Source of the DNA: Eleginops maclovinus
Lineage: Eukaryota > Chordata > Actinopteri > Perciformes > Eleginopidae
Assembly (NCBI RefSeq): GCF_036324505.1
Contig: NC_086368.1
Coordinates: 1 to 64,000, forward strand
Reading direction: 5' to 3'
Length of the DNA stretch: 64,000 bases
In this document: one piece after another, positions 34,753 to 46,700 of the stretch
Layout: each line of letters starts with the position of its first letter
Numbering within the stretch: position 1 is the first letter of the stretch
Program-made: the position numbers and the translations under genes
Notes under the pieces: generated by a model
Seen by the model: only the letters and a program-made list of their open reading frames with translations
Told to the model about the DNA's origin: nothing
Database searches by the model: none

Positions 34753-37700
34753 ATGGAGAACAAGCAAATCAGAGATGAAATAGCAAAGTCAGTTGTCTCC
34801 TCATCCAGCAGTAGTTCAATCGGCAGAGTAGCTGAAGCCAGGGCTAAAATGGAGGCAGCCCGTGCACGAGCTCAATATGCTAAAATGGAGTCAGACCTTT
34901 TGATAGAGAAAGCACAACTGGACGCTAAATTGAATAACTTGAGACATGATAAGGAGCTGGTAGCAGCCATGGCGGAAGTCACTGCGCTCGAAGCAGCATC
35001 CGTAGACGGCGACCGCAATTCAGTCATTCGAGAAGTTGAGAAAAGAACACAGCAGTATGTCTCGCAGCAACAGCAATGGCAACCAACTGAACGCCCTAAG
35101 CCAGACACGCCAGAACGCCTTTTCCCAACTGTTCATTTACTGACACCAGGGTCACCCACCAGACAGCGCCTTAGTGCACCCATGGCCCGTTTCGCTGACA
35201 CAGGATTTGAGAGCAGTATGAGGCCAACACCACCCAGGCACACTGATACTACTACACCTGATCACATTCCTCCAGTGCAATCTCCAACAGGACCAGTGAG
35301 GACCTCGCCCAACAGAGACTTCCTACGGCGACCACAAGATGGCGATTCAGGGGTGAGTGATGTAGCAAGATACTTGGCACGCAGAGATCTTATCACCTCA
35401 GGCCTCTCAAAGTTTGATGACTGCCCCGAGAATTATTGGGCGTGGAAATCTTCATTCACTAACGCTACAGATGGACTAAATCTCAGCTCAAGTGAAGAGC
35501 TTGACTTGCTCTTGAAGTGGTTAGGGCCAGAGTCTGCAAAGCATGTCAAAAGAATAAGAGCTGTGCATGTTACTCTACCTTCCCATGGATTGACAAAGGC
35601 TTGGGAGCGTTTAGAAGAATGCTATGGGTCTCCAGAGATAATAGAGAAGTCACTCTTTGACAGACTCACACATTTCCCAAAAGTCAGTAACAAGGACCCA
35701 GTGAAGCTGAGAGAGCTCAGCGACCTCGTTAGTGAGATTGATGCAGCTAAAGATGAAGGCTACCTGCCTGGTCTGTGCTATTTAGACACTGCAAGGGGAA
35801 TTTCCCCGATAATAGACAAACTGCCACACAACCTTCAAGAAAGGTGGCTCTCACAGGGCTTCAAGTACAAATCCACACATAGCGTACCTTTTCCACCGTT
35901 TTCATTCTTTTGTGATTTTCTCTCCAAAGAGGCCCGAGCACGCAACGACCCAGGTTTCAGACTCCAAAGTGGCGGCCCAGAATATCCAAAGCCAGACAGC
36001 GTTGTTAAGAAGCCGTACAGGAGTTTTGTGTCAGCCCACAAGACGGATTTAACACAAGAGAATGACAAACAGGAAGCTTCAGGTCACCATGCAGGTGATG
36101 TGGAGAGGCAGTGCCCCCTTCACAAGAAGCCGCACCCCCTCAAGCGCTGCAGGGGGTTCCGCAGCAAACCCATTGATGAGCGTAAGGCTTTTCTTAAGGA
36201 CAATGGTGTGTGTTTCAGGTGCTGTGCCTCGACAAACCACATGGCCAAAGACTGTAAGGCCATCGTCAAGTGCAGAGAGTGTGAAAGTGAGCGTCACATC
36301 TCTGCTCTTCATCCAGGGCCGCCGCCACCACTTTCTGGCTACGGCGGGGAGAGAGCAGAAGAAACGCCCCAGCCTGCTGTCACTTCCCAGTGCACCGAAG
36401 TCTGTGGAGAGGGTCAAAGTTCAAGGTCCTGCTCCAAGATCTGCTTAGTAAAGCTCTACCCCAAAGCAAACCCAGAACAGGTGACAAAAGCATATGCTGT
36501 GTTAGATGATCAAAGTAACAGGTCCCTCGCCAGGTCTACCTTCTTTGACATGTACAACGTCCATGGGTCAGACTCACCTTTCACACTCCGCACGTGTGCC
36601 GGAACAAGAGAGATGACGGGGAGAAGAGCCACAGGGTTTATCGTGCAGTCACTGGATGGAGCTACAACACTCACACTGCCCACACTAATCGAGTGCAACA
36701 ACATCCCGAGCGACCGAGCTGAAATACCAACCCCGGAGGCAGCAGCACATCACCCACATCTCAAGTCGATAGCCCACTTCATCCCACCACTGGACCCTGA
36801 TGCCAAGATCCTCCTCCTGCTGGGTCGTGACCTACTCAGAGTCCACAAGGTGAGAGAACAGCGGAACGGCCCACACGATGCCCCTTATGCGCAGAGAGTA
36901 GACCTAGGGTGGGTCATCATCGGAGACGTCTGCTTAGGGAACACTCACAAGCCTGCAGCTATAAAAACCTACCGCACTAACGTCCTCGAGAATGAACGTC
37001 CCTCCTTCTTCAGCCCATGTCCGAACAGGCTCCACATCAAAGAGAGGTATGGCTTTCAGTCTGAAAACAGACTCCTCCCAGACACACTTACACCACATGA
37101 ATGTAATCTGGGAAGCACAATCTTTAATACAACCAAAGATGACAACAAAATAGGGCTCTCTGTCGAAGACAGACTCTTCTTAGAAGTCATGGACAGAGAG
37201 ATGCACATGGACAGTGCCAACAGCTGGGTGGCACCACTTCCATTCAGAACACCCCGCACACACCTACCTCGCAACCGAGACCAGGCTCTCACACGGCTGG
37301 CTTCTCTTCAGCGCACTCTGGAGAGAAGGCCTGAAATGAAAAATCACTTTGTTACTTTCATGCAAAACATCTTTGATCGTGATCATGCTGAGTTAGCCCC
37401 TCAACTCCAAGATGGAAAAGAGTGTTGGTATTTACCCATCTTCGGGGTTTACCATCCACAGAAGCCAGGCCAAATCAGAGTGGTCTTTGACTCAAGTGCA
37501 AAGTGTCAGGGTGTGTCACTCAACGACGTCCTCCTTTCTGGACCTGACCTTAATAACAGCTTATTAGGAGTTTTGCTGCGCTTCAGACGTGAGGCCGTAG
37601 CAGTCACCGTGGATGTTGAACAGATGTTCCACAGCTTCGTTGTACAAGAAGACCATCGAGACTTCCTCCGCTTCTTCTGGCACAAACACAACGACCCGGC

Positions 37701-38484
37701 TAAAGACATCTGTGAGTACCGCATGAAGGTTCATGTGTTTGGCAACAACCCATCCCCTTCAGTTGCTATATATGGCCTTCGACGTGCTGCAGCTCACGGC
37801 GGGGAGGAGTTCGGGTCGGATGCACAACACTTCGTTGAGAGGGAGTTTTATGTGGATGATGGGCTTTTGTCAAGAGCCACAGTCAGCGAAGCCGTCAATC
37901 TGCTAAAGCGCACTCAAGAAATGCTCGCCACATCCAACATTCGACTTCACAAAGTCGCATCTAACAGTAGGGAAGTTATGGAAGCTTTTCCTGCTGAAGA
38001 CCGCGCCAAAGGGCTCAAGGACCTCAGCTTAGACGCTGTCGCTGATGCAACACCAATTCAGCGAAGCCTCGGCCTGAGGTGGGACATAGTGGAAGACACT
38101 TTCACCTTTCAAGTCACTGACACAGTGAAACCCTACACTCGGAGAGGTGTCCTAGCCACCATCAATGGACTCTTTGATCCGTTAGGATTTGCTGCGCCAG
38201 TCACTATTCAGGGAAAGATGCTGTTGAGAGAGCTCTCATGCAAAGACCTCGATTGGGACTCTCCTCTACCTGCAGATAGGGAGACTGAATGGAATACTTG
38301 GAGAAACTCTCTCAATGATCTCCAGCAGCTACACATTCAGAGACCGTATGCTGATGCCACTATTTCATCCTCCATAAAGAAGGAGCTACACGTTTTCTCA
38401 GACGCCTCAGTGAAAGCTATTGCAGCCGTTGCATACATTAAGACTACTGATACAGAAGAGAATACTCACACAGGATTTGTCTAG
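34753..38484 (+). CDS. BEL/Pao gag-protease-RT-RNase H polyprotein (C-terminally frameshifted)
   Basis: A 1243-residue frame. Residues 25-85 form an alanine/glutamate-rich coiled coil. Residues about 205-450 resemble the DUF1759-type capsid region. Zinc-binding segments follow: CFRCCASTNHMAKDC (about 487-501) and CRECESERHISALH. A DUF1758-type protease has VLDDQSNRSLA (near 582-592). The reverse transcriptase has RVVFDSSAKCQGVSLND and the catalytic FYVDDG (near 1033). The Pao-type RNase H begins with HVFSDASVKAIAAVAYIK (about 1215). Translation stops at 38482 because one base is missing between GTC and GGAAAAG; the RNase H continues in the next frame. The start at 34753 follows the leader directly. 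Confidence 0.9.
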   Translation: MENKQIRDEIAKSVVSSSSSSSIGRVAEARAKMEAARARAQYAKMESDLLIEKAQLDAKLNNLRHDKELVAAMAEVTALEAASVDGDRNSVIREVEKRTQQYVSQQQQWQPTERPKPDTPERLFPTVHLLTPGSPTRQRLSAPMARFADTGFESSMRPTPPRHTDTTTPDHIPPVQSPTGPVRTSPNRDFLRRPQDGDSGVSDVARYLARRDLITSGLSKFDDCPENYWAWKSSFTNATDGLNLSSSEELDLLLKWLGPESAKHVKRIRAVHVTLPSHGLTKAWERLEECYGSPEIIEKSLFDRLTHFPKVSNKDPVKLRELSDLVSEIDAAKDEGYLPGLCYLDTARGISPIIDKLPHNLQERWLSQGFKYKSTHSVPFPPFSFFCDFLSKEARARNDPGFRLQSGGPEYPKPDSVVKKPYRSFVSAHKTDLTQENDKQEASGHHAGDVERQCPLHKKPHPLKRCRGFRSKPIDERKAFLKDNGVCFRCCASTNHMAKDCKAIVKCRECESERHISALHPGPPPPLSGYGGERAEETPQPAVTSQCTEVCGEGQSSRSCSKICLVKLYPKANPEQVTKAYAVLDDQSNRSLARSTFFDMYNVHGSDSPFTLRTCAGTREMTGRRATGFIVQSLDGATTLTLPTLIECNNIPSDRAEIPTPEAAAHHPHLKSIAHFIPPLDPDAKILLLLGRDLLRVHKVREQRNGPHDAPYAQRVDLGWVIIGDVCLGNTHKPAAIKTYRTNVLENERPSFFSPCPNRLHIKERYGFQSENRLLPDTLTPHECNLGSTIFNTTKDDNKIGLSVEDRLFLEVMDREMHMDSANSWVAPLPFRTPRTHLPRNRDQALTRLASLQRTLERRPEMKNHFVTFMQNIFDRDHAELAPQLQDGKECWYLPIFGVYHPQKPGQIRVVFDSSAKCQGVSLNDVLLSGPDLNNSLLGVLLRFRREAVAVTVDVEQMFHSFVVQEDHRDFLRFFWHKHNDPAKDICEYRMKVHVFGNNPSPSVAIYGLRRAAAHGGEEFGSDAQHFVEREFYVDDGLLSRATVSEAVNLLKRTQEMLATSNIRLHKVASNSREVMEAFPAEDRAKGLKDLSLDAVADATPIQRSLGLRWDIVEDTFTFQVTDTVKPYTRRGVLATINGLFDPLGFAAPVTIQGKMLLRELSCKDLDWDSPLPADRETEWNTWRNSLNDLQQLHIQRPYADATISSSIKKELHVFSDASVKAIAAVAYIKTTDTEENTHTGFV

Positions 38485-38485
38485 G

Positions 38486-39365
38486 AAAAGCTAAGTTAGC
38501 TCCACACTCTGCCCACACAATCCCAAGACTAGAATTAGGTGCTGCTGTTTTAGCCACAGAAATAGCAGAAATCATCACCAGCGAAATGGACATTGTTTTT
38601 GATGCTGTTGAATTTTATACAGATAGCCGCGTAGTCTTAGAATACATAACCAACCAGACTAGGAGGTTCTATGTATATGTTGAGAACAGAGTGCAGCGCA
38701 TCAGGAGGACATCAGAGCCAGCACAATGGCATTATGTTCCCACAAGCTGTAACCCGGCCGATATAGGCACACGCTCTGTGCCCGCAGCCATGCTAGGCCA
38801 CAGTGCTTGGCTCAAAGGTCCTGCCTTCTTGTCACAAGCCACAAGAAAGCCGGATAACGAAACACACAAGCTCATCAATCCCAACTCAGATGTGGAAGTG
38901 CGAGCACTCGCCACTCACATGTGTGCTGCTGATGGGTCTCAGCTTGGATCTCAGCGGTTTAGCCGCTTTTCTTCATGGAAGATGCTGACCAGAGCCATCA
39001 GCCTGCTAATTCACATCCTCCAATCCCTGAAAAACAAAGAGCATGACCAGGTATGTCAATCATGGCATTACTGCCAGCAGCAACGCACCTGTGAAGACAT
39101 AAAGACAGCCGAAAATGTCATCATCAAATGTGTGCAAAGAGAGGCCTTTAAGGAGGAGCTCACCAGCATCACACAGGGAAAAGACATCTCTGTCCACAGT
39201 TCATTACACAAACTCAGTCCCTATTGTGATGACGAAGGCATCATCAGAGTTGGAGGAAGACTCAGCCAGGCCAACCTTGAATACAAAGAGAAACACCCTG
39301 CTGTCATACCAAGTGGTCATGTTGCCAAGGTTCTCATAGATCACTATCAGGGGCGGGACTCATAA
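38486..39365 (+). pseudogene. BEL/Pao RNase H end and linker, out of frame
   Basis: The continuation of the polyprotein (methionine at 38586, frame open earlier) shows LELGAAVLATEIAEI, FYTDSRVVLEYI, HYVPTSCNPADIGTRSV and later HKLSPYCDDEGIIRVGGRL, the conserved region before integrase. It ends DHYQGRDS and a stop: the text jumps from that point to the zinc-finger part of integrase, so roughly 30-40 codons expected here are missing. It has no start of its own and is not expressed independently. Confidence 0.8.
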
Positions 39366-40402
39366 AGACTGTCCTTCACAACTGCATCACTTGCAGAAAA
39401 CTCAGAGGTCGAGCTAATGAACAGAAAATGGCTGATTTACCACACGACCGCCTGAGCACCGAACCTCCATTCACCTTCATTGGCCTAGATGTTTTTGGCC
39501 CCTGGCCTGTGCTCACACGCCGTACCAGGGGAGGACAGTCTAACAGTAAGCGATGGGCCGTCCTTTTCACGTGCTTGAGCACACGTGCTATCCACATCGA
39601 ACTGATTGAGTCTATGGATACATCCAGTTTCATCAACGCCCTCCGCCGATTCTTCAGTCTGCGAGGCCCTGCCAAACAGATCCGATCAGACTGTGGAACT
39701 AATTTCGTGGGTGCCTGCCGGGAACTGGGTTTCCTGTTGTCCGAGCCCAGCATGTCAAGCATCAGAAGGTACGTCAGCGAAGAGGGATGCACCTGGGTCT
39801 TTAACCCGCCTCATTCTTCCCACATGGGAGGCAGCTGGGAACGAATGATCGGAATATCCAGACGCATCCTCGACGCAATGCTCCTTCAATCTAGCCAAAC
39901 TCACTTGACACACGAGGTGCTCTCTACACTCATGTCAGAGGTAACCGCCATCATCAATGCCAGACCACTGTCCCCCATCACGACTGACCCAGACTCTCCT
40001 TTACTCCTCACCCCGGCTATGCTCCTCACTCAGAAGGTGTGCACTCCTCTTCCTCCCCCCGGAGGTTTCAATGGAAAAGATCTCCATAAACAACAGTGGA
40101 GACAAGTGCAGCGCCTCGCAGACATGTTTTGGAACAAATGGAGGCGGGAATATATTGGAACACTTCAAAGCCGGAGCAAGTGGCAGACTGATCAACCAAA
40201 CCTCAAGGTGGGAGATGTGGTGCTGATGAAAGACGGACAAGTCAATCGCAATGAGTGGCCTATGGGCCTTATCAACAAGACCTTCCCTGACAAGGACAGT
40301 AAGGTCAGAAAAGTCGAAATAAAGATCATCAAGAACGGAACAGCCAAGACCTATGAGAGGCCTGTGTCTGAAACAGTGCTTCTTATGTCTTCTGAAGATT
40401 GA
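39366..40402 (+). pseudogene. BEL/Pao integrase
   Basis: The open frame (methionine at 39428; the same frame from about 39366 gives HNCITCRKLRGRANEQ) encodes a DDE integrase. Visible are FIGLDVFGPWPV (first D), FTCLSTRAIHIELIESM, IRSDCGTNFVGACREL (second D) and NPPHSSHMGGSWERMIG (catalytic E), then a C-terminal SH3-like part with PNLKVGDVVLMKDGQ. The core is complete, but it is separated from the polyprotein by the deletion near 39350, so no natural fusion can be made. It ends 99 bases before the 3' LTR. Confidence 0.85.
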
Positions 40403-40501
40403 GCAACACTTCATTGTTTAGAGACTGTAAATTGTGTGTTTCTGTTTTACATGCCATTAGTTTTAATTGTAGTGGTATTTTCTCAAATCCCAGACGGGGA
40501 G

Positions 40502-41062
40502 TGTCATGGCACACGTTTAAATATGGTGTTTTACTGCCACCTTGTGGTTAATTTTGAGATAGGTAAGCACTAACAGGAAGTTAACGTGCATTCGCAATAG
40601 TTGTACTCGTACTCTGTCTTACCGAGAAGTTGATGGTCACCTACTTAACACGTTCATGCTTGAGAAGGCTTTACTTGTAAGTACACAAAATACTGTATGA
40701 GCCACTGTTTGTTTTGTAGTCTGTTTAATGTGATGGAAAACGTTTTTGGGAAACTAGCATCATTAGATTAGATATGAAACCCTGCCTTAATGTAGCGTGT
40801 TTAGCATTATAGCTAACATTTGCCTGTTAGGCTATATGTACCTTTGTGCAACGTGAACCAATATATTCTTTAATTTGTACTATTTGTTTACTTGCAGTTT
40901 TACAAATATCTAGAGGGAAAAACACTTCAATAGAAGAAAAGAAAGAAGTAAACAACAAAGGAAATACACTTCTGCTTCCAAGTCTTTTATTTGCTAGTTT
41001 AGCCCTCAGAGTGTTAGCTGTCTGTCAAGTTGGGCAAAGGAGCGCGCAGCTAGGACAGAACA
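40502..41062 (+). repeat. BEL/Pao 3' LTR with extra 137-bp segment
   Basis: Same ends as the 5' LTR. The additional segment (about 40751-40897) ends TTTGTTTACTTGCAG, which looks like a splice acceptor, but it begins AACTAGC without a GT donor. Confidence 0.92.
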
Positions 41063-41324
41063 TCATACATACACTTGGCTGGACCTTGAAGGTCACTCTG
41101 ACAGCTGTTATTGGTGCCCATGGCAACCTCTTAATGATCTTTTTATTTATTTTATTTATTTATTTTCTTTTTATTTCTATCTATTCTAGGTGGAAATAAA
41201 TCACAAGTACAGCCTCTTCTACTAAAACCATATCTATTATACTCCATTGTACTCTATTGTACTATATTTTGTTTATTTATTTACTTCATATACCAGTAAA
41301 CCTCCGCAGAATCATTTCCATGGT

Positions 41325-42389
41325 GAAGAGAAACCCCTTCACAACAGCCAACCAAGTAAAAACACTGTCCAGGAGGTAGGCATATCAATGTCCAAGTGTA
41401 CCATAAAGAGAGGACTGCATGAAAGTAAATACAGAGGGTTCACTGCACGGTGCAAGCCACTCATAAGCCTCAAGAATAGAAAGGCTAGATTGGACATCTA
41501 AAGATCTAAAAAGGCCAGCACAGTTCTGGAAGAACATTCTTTGGACAGATGAAACCAAGATCAACCTCTACCAGAATGATGACAAGAAAAAAGTATGGTG
41601 AATGCGTGGTACAGCTCATGATCTAAAGCATACCACATCATCTGTAAAACAAGGCGGAGGCAGTGTGATGGCTTGGGCATGCATGACTGCCAGTCGCACT
41701 GGGTCACTAGTGTTTATTGATGATGTGACACCAGACAGAAGCAGCCGGATGAATTCTGAGGTGTTCAGAGACATAAGGTCTGCTCAAATCCAGCCAAATG
41801 CAGCGAAATTGATTGGGCGGCGTTTCATAATACAGATGGACAATGACCCAAAACATACAGCCAAAGCAACCAAGGAGTTTATTAAAGCAAAGAAGTGAAA
41901 TATTCTTGATTGGCCAAGTCAGTCCCCCAATCTCAACCCAATTGAGCATGCATTTCACTTGTTAAAGACTAAACTTTAGACAGAAAGGCCCACAAACAAA
42001 CAGTTACTGAAAACCGCTGCAGTAAAGGCCTGGCAGAGCATTAAAAAGAAGGAAACCCAGCATCTGGTGATGCCCATGCGTTCAAGACTTCAGGGAGTCA
42101 TTGCCAGCGAAGGGTTTTCAACCAAGTATTAGAAATGAACATTTTATTTTCCGTTATTAAAGTTATTACTTTTGAGCCCCTGAAATGAAGGAATTGTGTT
42201 TAAAAAATGATTTAGTTCCTCACAATTGTATGCAATCTTTTTGTTCAACCTACTGAATTAAAGCTTTAAGCTGAAAGTCTGCACACAACTGCATCTGAAT
42301 TGTTTCATTTAAAAATTCATTGTGGTAATGTACAGAACCAAAATAAGAAATACTTGGTCTCAGTCCAAATATTTATGGACATAACTGTA
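41325..42389 (+). pseudogene. Tc1-like transposon remnant, 5' truncated
   Basis: Plus-strand Tc1 transposase pieces: VGISMSKCTIKRGLHESKYR, WTDETKINLYQN (first D; 41550-41580), [35 protein letters not shown] (second D) and LDWPSQSPNLNPIEHAFHLL. Stops and frameshifts occur at 41500, 41600, 41898 and later. The right inverted terminus (CCAAATATTTATGGACATAA followed by CTG, then TA at 42388-42389) is present. No left terminus was found, so the N-terminal DNA-binding part is missing. Confidence 0.8.
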
Positions 42390-43232
42390 TGTAATATGTT
42401 CCGCTTATCAACCGTGGAGTCCTTTCAAATGCAATTAACCAAATGACTTTGTCAGTGTTAAATACCATGACCACACTGACAAATATTGTTATGAGATGGA
42501 TCCAACAAAGACTATTTCAACAACATCAATTATTGTTTCTTATGTATTTCAATATATTCATTCTGACTTCAGATCACTCATCTGATCTTTCAAAAACCTT
42601 ATTTGAAACAGAGAAACAAAACTTACTTAGAAAACACGTATGTGTATTCTTCCAAAAACACAGACAGACTGCTCGCAGCAGCTGTCGGTCCAACAGTTCC
42701 TTAAATAGACACACATCTTCACTTGCAGAATCAAGAAAGGGGACACAAAGGAAAACTTCAGGCTGCAGCTCTTTGGTCAACAACAAAACAAACTGAAGAC
42801 AATGGTTTACCATAGACAATTAGCACTTATTTTATAACTTAACTCAGAGAAAGAATTATTTGTTTATTTACGGCGTGAGTCTAAAAACACCCTTCTGTGC
42901 ACATGGCCATTAGACAAGTGACCCAGCACTCCCTATTTTTCGGACTCCTACCTAACGGACCGGCAGGCGTGGGCAAATAACCTCTATTCTTCTCTAATAG
43001 GCACAGACCATATCATCTCCTTTTCTTTAATATACAAAGACAATGACATCTACCCTCATACTAGAAAAAATAGGAAATAACATCCACCCTGATTAAACGC
43101 GTTGAGATTAAAGAGAGTGAGTCCAGCTCTCCTTTAATTCTTCATCGGACTCTAGCCGACCCTGTCCCTTCACGGAGTGGAAAGTGTGTCCACCCTTTTT
43201 CCCTAGTGAGGCCTGAGAACAAGTATCAATAC
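42390..43232. other. Gene-free stretch, possibly ERV-like internal remnant
   Basis: No gene. A minus-strand open frame (42574-42819) has no recognisable motif. By position it lies between the proposed 5' and 3' LTRs of the split ERV-like element, but nothing in it proves that origin. Confidence 0.35.
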
Positions 43233-43425
43233 TAGGGATGGGAATTGATAAGATTTTTACGATTCCGATTCCCTTATCGATTCTGTGAAACGATTCAATT
43301 CCTTATCGATTCTCTTATCGATTCCAATTTGGGGGAAAAAGGAGAATAAACAGTTTGATGTAACATTTATCTTTGTTTTAATGAAAAATATTCTATTGTG
43401 ACAGTTACTTATTAATCTCTAATAA

Positions 43426-43428
<3 letters not shown>

Positions 43429-43523
<95 letters not shown>

Positions 43524-43529
43524 CTCAAG

Positions 43530-43593
<64 letters not shown>
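43429..43593. repeat. (GT)n microsatellite, interrupted
   Basis: Two long GT runs separated by CGCGCACTCAAGTA, plus a third short run at 43721-43741 that supplies the last coding codons of the hAT transposase. Confidence 0.97.
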
Positions 43594-43599
<6 letters not shown>

Positions 43600-43708
43600 A
43601 ATTAACAGTTCTTTTGCAGATGAACATATCTGCTTTTCTGTACAAGAAAATGTAACAAATAACAACAAATAACAAATACTGAATCATGTAATTACAAGAA
43701 CAATGTAA

Positions 43709-46700
43709 TCACAAGCACAGTGTGTGTGTGTGTGTGTGTGTAAGGATACGGGATCTTTCGGGGCTTATGGTGTCTCCAGCCGTGGAGAACACCCTCTCAG
43801 ATGGGGTGGAGGAAGCCTGCACACAGAGGTAGTTTTCAGCCAGTCCAGATAGCAAGGGCAGCGTATCCTGCTTGTTCCACCACCACAGTGCGGCGCTATC
43901 CCTGCAGGGGATGGAGGGCAGGCTTTTGTAGAACTGGATTTCCTGATCCACCTTCTGAGCCAGGGAAAGACGGGGCTGTGATTCACGGATTGACTGCAGC
44001 TCGTTGTCCTCCTCCTCGAATAGTTCTTCCAAGGCTGTCTTTTTTGATGGTGGTGGCAGTGCCTGAAATTAAATGAACATGAAGTAAAAAAAAAAAACAA
44101 ACATATATAAGTCAATAATCATGACAAAACAGCATCCAAAGGTCATTACAAATGAATGAGTTAACTTACATAGTGTTCTTCTACTTCTTCCTCCTCCCCA
44201 TCTTCGCAGCCTTCCCTCTGTGTCTCTCCTTCCCCTGGGAGCTTGAGAAGTGATGTAAACACATTAATAACTTTTAACACAGAGCCGTAGAAGGTCTCAC
44301 TCACAAAGGAATCAAATGCAATGATAAGACATACAGAATTTAAATAGAAATTAAAATACCTCATCTCTTGCTGCCACTGTATTTGCTGTTATTGCAGCTT
44401 CCCTGATCCTGTCCCAGACTGCATCACTTTTCACTTTGTATTTAAATCTGGGGTCCAAGATGGTGGCTTCCTCCAGGAATCTCTGAATGTCAGTTCCCTT
44501 CAATTTCAAAAAGGAGGATAGGATGACATTAGACTAGTGGTACAAATTGGCCTAAAGCATCAAGGTAAGATTAAATGTAGTTGTGCTTACCTGGTAGCGT
44601 TTGGAGAGATCCTTCCAAATGTTCTCCTTGATGCTCCTTGTGAACGCAGAGTCACCTTCCTGCACAGTGTACTGTTGCTCCAGCTTCTGCAAGATGGGCA
44701 AAATCTCACCGCAGGTTGCACTTTTGTCGCTGGAGACGGCCAGTGTGGAGGTGTAATGCTTCCGCATGAGATGCACAAACTCCTCTGCTTTCCTTAAGTC
44801 CTCGTTGCCTATTCTGTCCAACCTACAATGTAAATAAAAACAGAAAAAGATGTATGTAGCACAAATAAACAAAAACAAAACCAGTCAAAGTTTAAAAAAA
44901 AGTTTAAGTCATATTATCATTTAAAATATATATCACCTTTCCTTCTCCATGGGCCTTCTTATGCGTGGATCTATGGCTGCAGCCTGGATAGCAGGGAACT
45001 GCTCGGTGAATCTCTCCATCATCAAATAGAGGGAATTCCATCTGGTCCTTACATCCAGGAGGAGCATGTGCTTGGGCAGCTCTGAGGGTTCACATATACA
45101 CAACACAATGTAAATATTTATTATCTAATAATTTACATACACATACCTATACATGTATATTTTCATGTACATATAGTATAATGCTTGCAATGTACTGTAA
45201 GGAGAGTATCTTACTGAGCAAGTCTTGTTTCTCTTTAAGAACAACTTTTGCCATGTGGGACCTCTTCATCCAGACAACAACTGCTCGAACTCGTGCTGCC
45301 CAATTGGATATGGCAGTGCAGTTGTACAGCTTTTGCGCTCCCAGGTTCAGCGTATGAGCGAAGCATGGAAATTTGACAATTTGCAGCTGTTTGATGGCTA
45401 CATCCATGTTCGCTGCATTGTCTACAGTTGCTGCCACAACCTTTTCCCGTACACCATATTCTTCTAAAATGTAATCAATCTCCTCTGCTACAGCTGAGCC
45501 TGTCTGAGATTGGTACACGGCTTTGGTTTTTAGGACCTTTTCCTTTACCTGGCCATTGCTCACGTAGTGCAGAGTAACCGTGAGATAATGATCCTGACAA
45601 AAGCTTGTCCACCCATCAGCCGTGATAGCTGCCTTTGACACTGTTTTCAGTTCAGAGATCACATTTCCCTTTTCCACACCATACCAAGCAGGGATTAAGT
45701 GGTTGGTTAAGCTTTCCCTGCTGGGGGCTTTGTATTTTGGATTGAGAACCTTTGTCATCTCCCTAGAAAACATATGAAAATGAATGAGTGTAAACATCTG
45801 TTTAATGAGGAGGAAAATATTCTATTCTATTCTATTCTAATCTGACATTTGATAATCTGACAACAACCTCACATTCACCTACCGAAATTCAGGGGCGTCT
45901 ACTGTAGAAAATGGGTGCAAACCCTTAACAACAAATTTGGTAACTGCCCGGTGACATTCTTCTACCTTTGCCTGGGACATTTTATTTCTGCCTGCCTCGA
46001 CGAAAATAGAAGCCAGAGGTAAACGGGAGCAAGTGCTGCTAGCCTCTGAGTCAGCCAGACTACCCGTCTCGTCCCGGTCATCATCTTGTTCTAAATCTAA
46101 CGAAGAAGGCATTCGTTTGATGAAAAAGCAATACTGTACAATTTCGGGAAATAAACTAATTTCCCACCTCCCTTTGATTTAAATAAATGAGCGTCACCTT
46201 TCTCTGGCTCCCTGAATCGGCGGCGCAACTTACTAGCATGTTTCATTAGCTACATAGCAACAGCTAGAATTCTTCCCTAGAACTACGGATGCCTTGCCAT
46301 CAAGTAAGCTAATTAAACATGCTAGCAAGGAACGGCTTGATTAACCAGAAACATAAACTCCCTTAATTACCCCAAGGAGAGGTAGGAAATGGGTTTATTT
46401 CCAGAAATGGCGTGGTACATAATTTACTAGGAATCACATTAAGGATTAGTCAGTGGGATAGCTACTTACCACCAGAGTTGCCTTCGGTGTTAGCCCCCAA
46501 GGTCACGGTGGTCGTAGAAGCTTGGCTGCTGTCACTCCGAAGGGCATCAAAAACGCGACACTCGTTAAAGTTTATCCCGTGTTGTGTGCGCAGATGTTTA
46601 TGCATATTTGAAGTATTCCCTCCCGCCGATGTTATCAACAATTTGCAGTGGTTGCAAAACGCCCTGTTGCCATCCTTATGTAATGTGAAATGAAGCCACA

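Larger units (their letters stand above)
34217..41062 (+). mobile_element. BEL/Pao LTR retrotransposon, nearly complete
   Basis: 5' LTR 34217-34640 (424 bp) and 3' LTR 40502-41062 (561 bp) both begin TGTCATGGCACACG and end GGACAGAACA. A 5-bp target duplication TCATA flanks the insertion (34212-34216 and 41063-41067). The tract GACGGGGAG abuts the 3' LTR. The LTRs differ by about two substitutions, a 6-bp difference and a 137-bp net length difference, so the insertion is young. The interior encodes gag, protease, RT and RNase H in one frame and integrase in later frames. It is inactive as it stands because of a frameshift near 38481 and a deletion near 39350. I recognise no primer-binding site after 34640. 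Confidence 0.92.

Noticed and set aside
40751..40897. Intron in the BEL/Pao LTR
   Set aside because: It ends with an acceptor-like TTGCAG but has no GT at the other end, so it is listed as a length difference instead.
43412..43687. Frames rich in T-H or V-C repeats
   Set aside because: Products of the GT microsatellite; only the short THTHTHT tail joined to the hAT frame is possibly coding.
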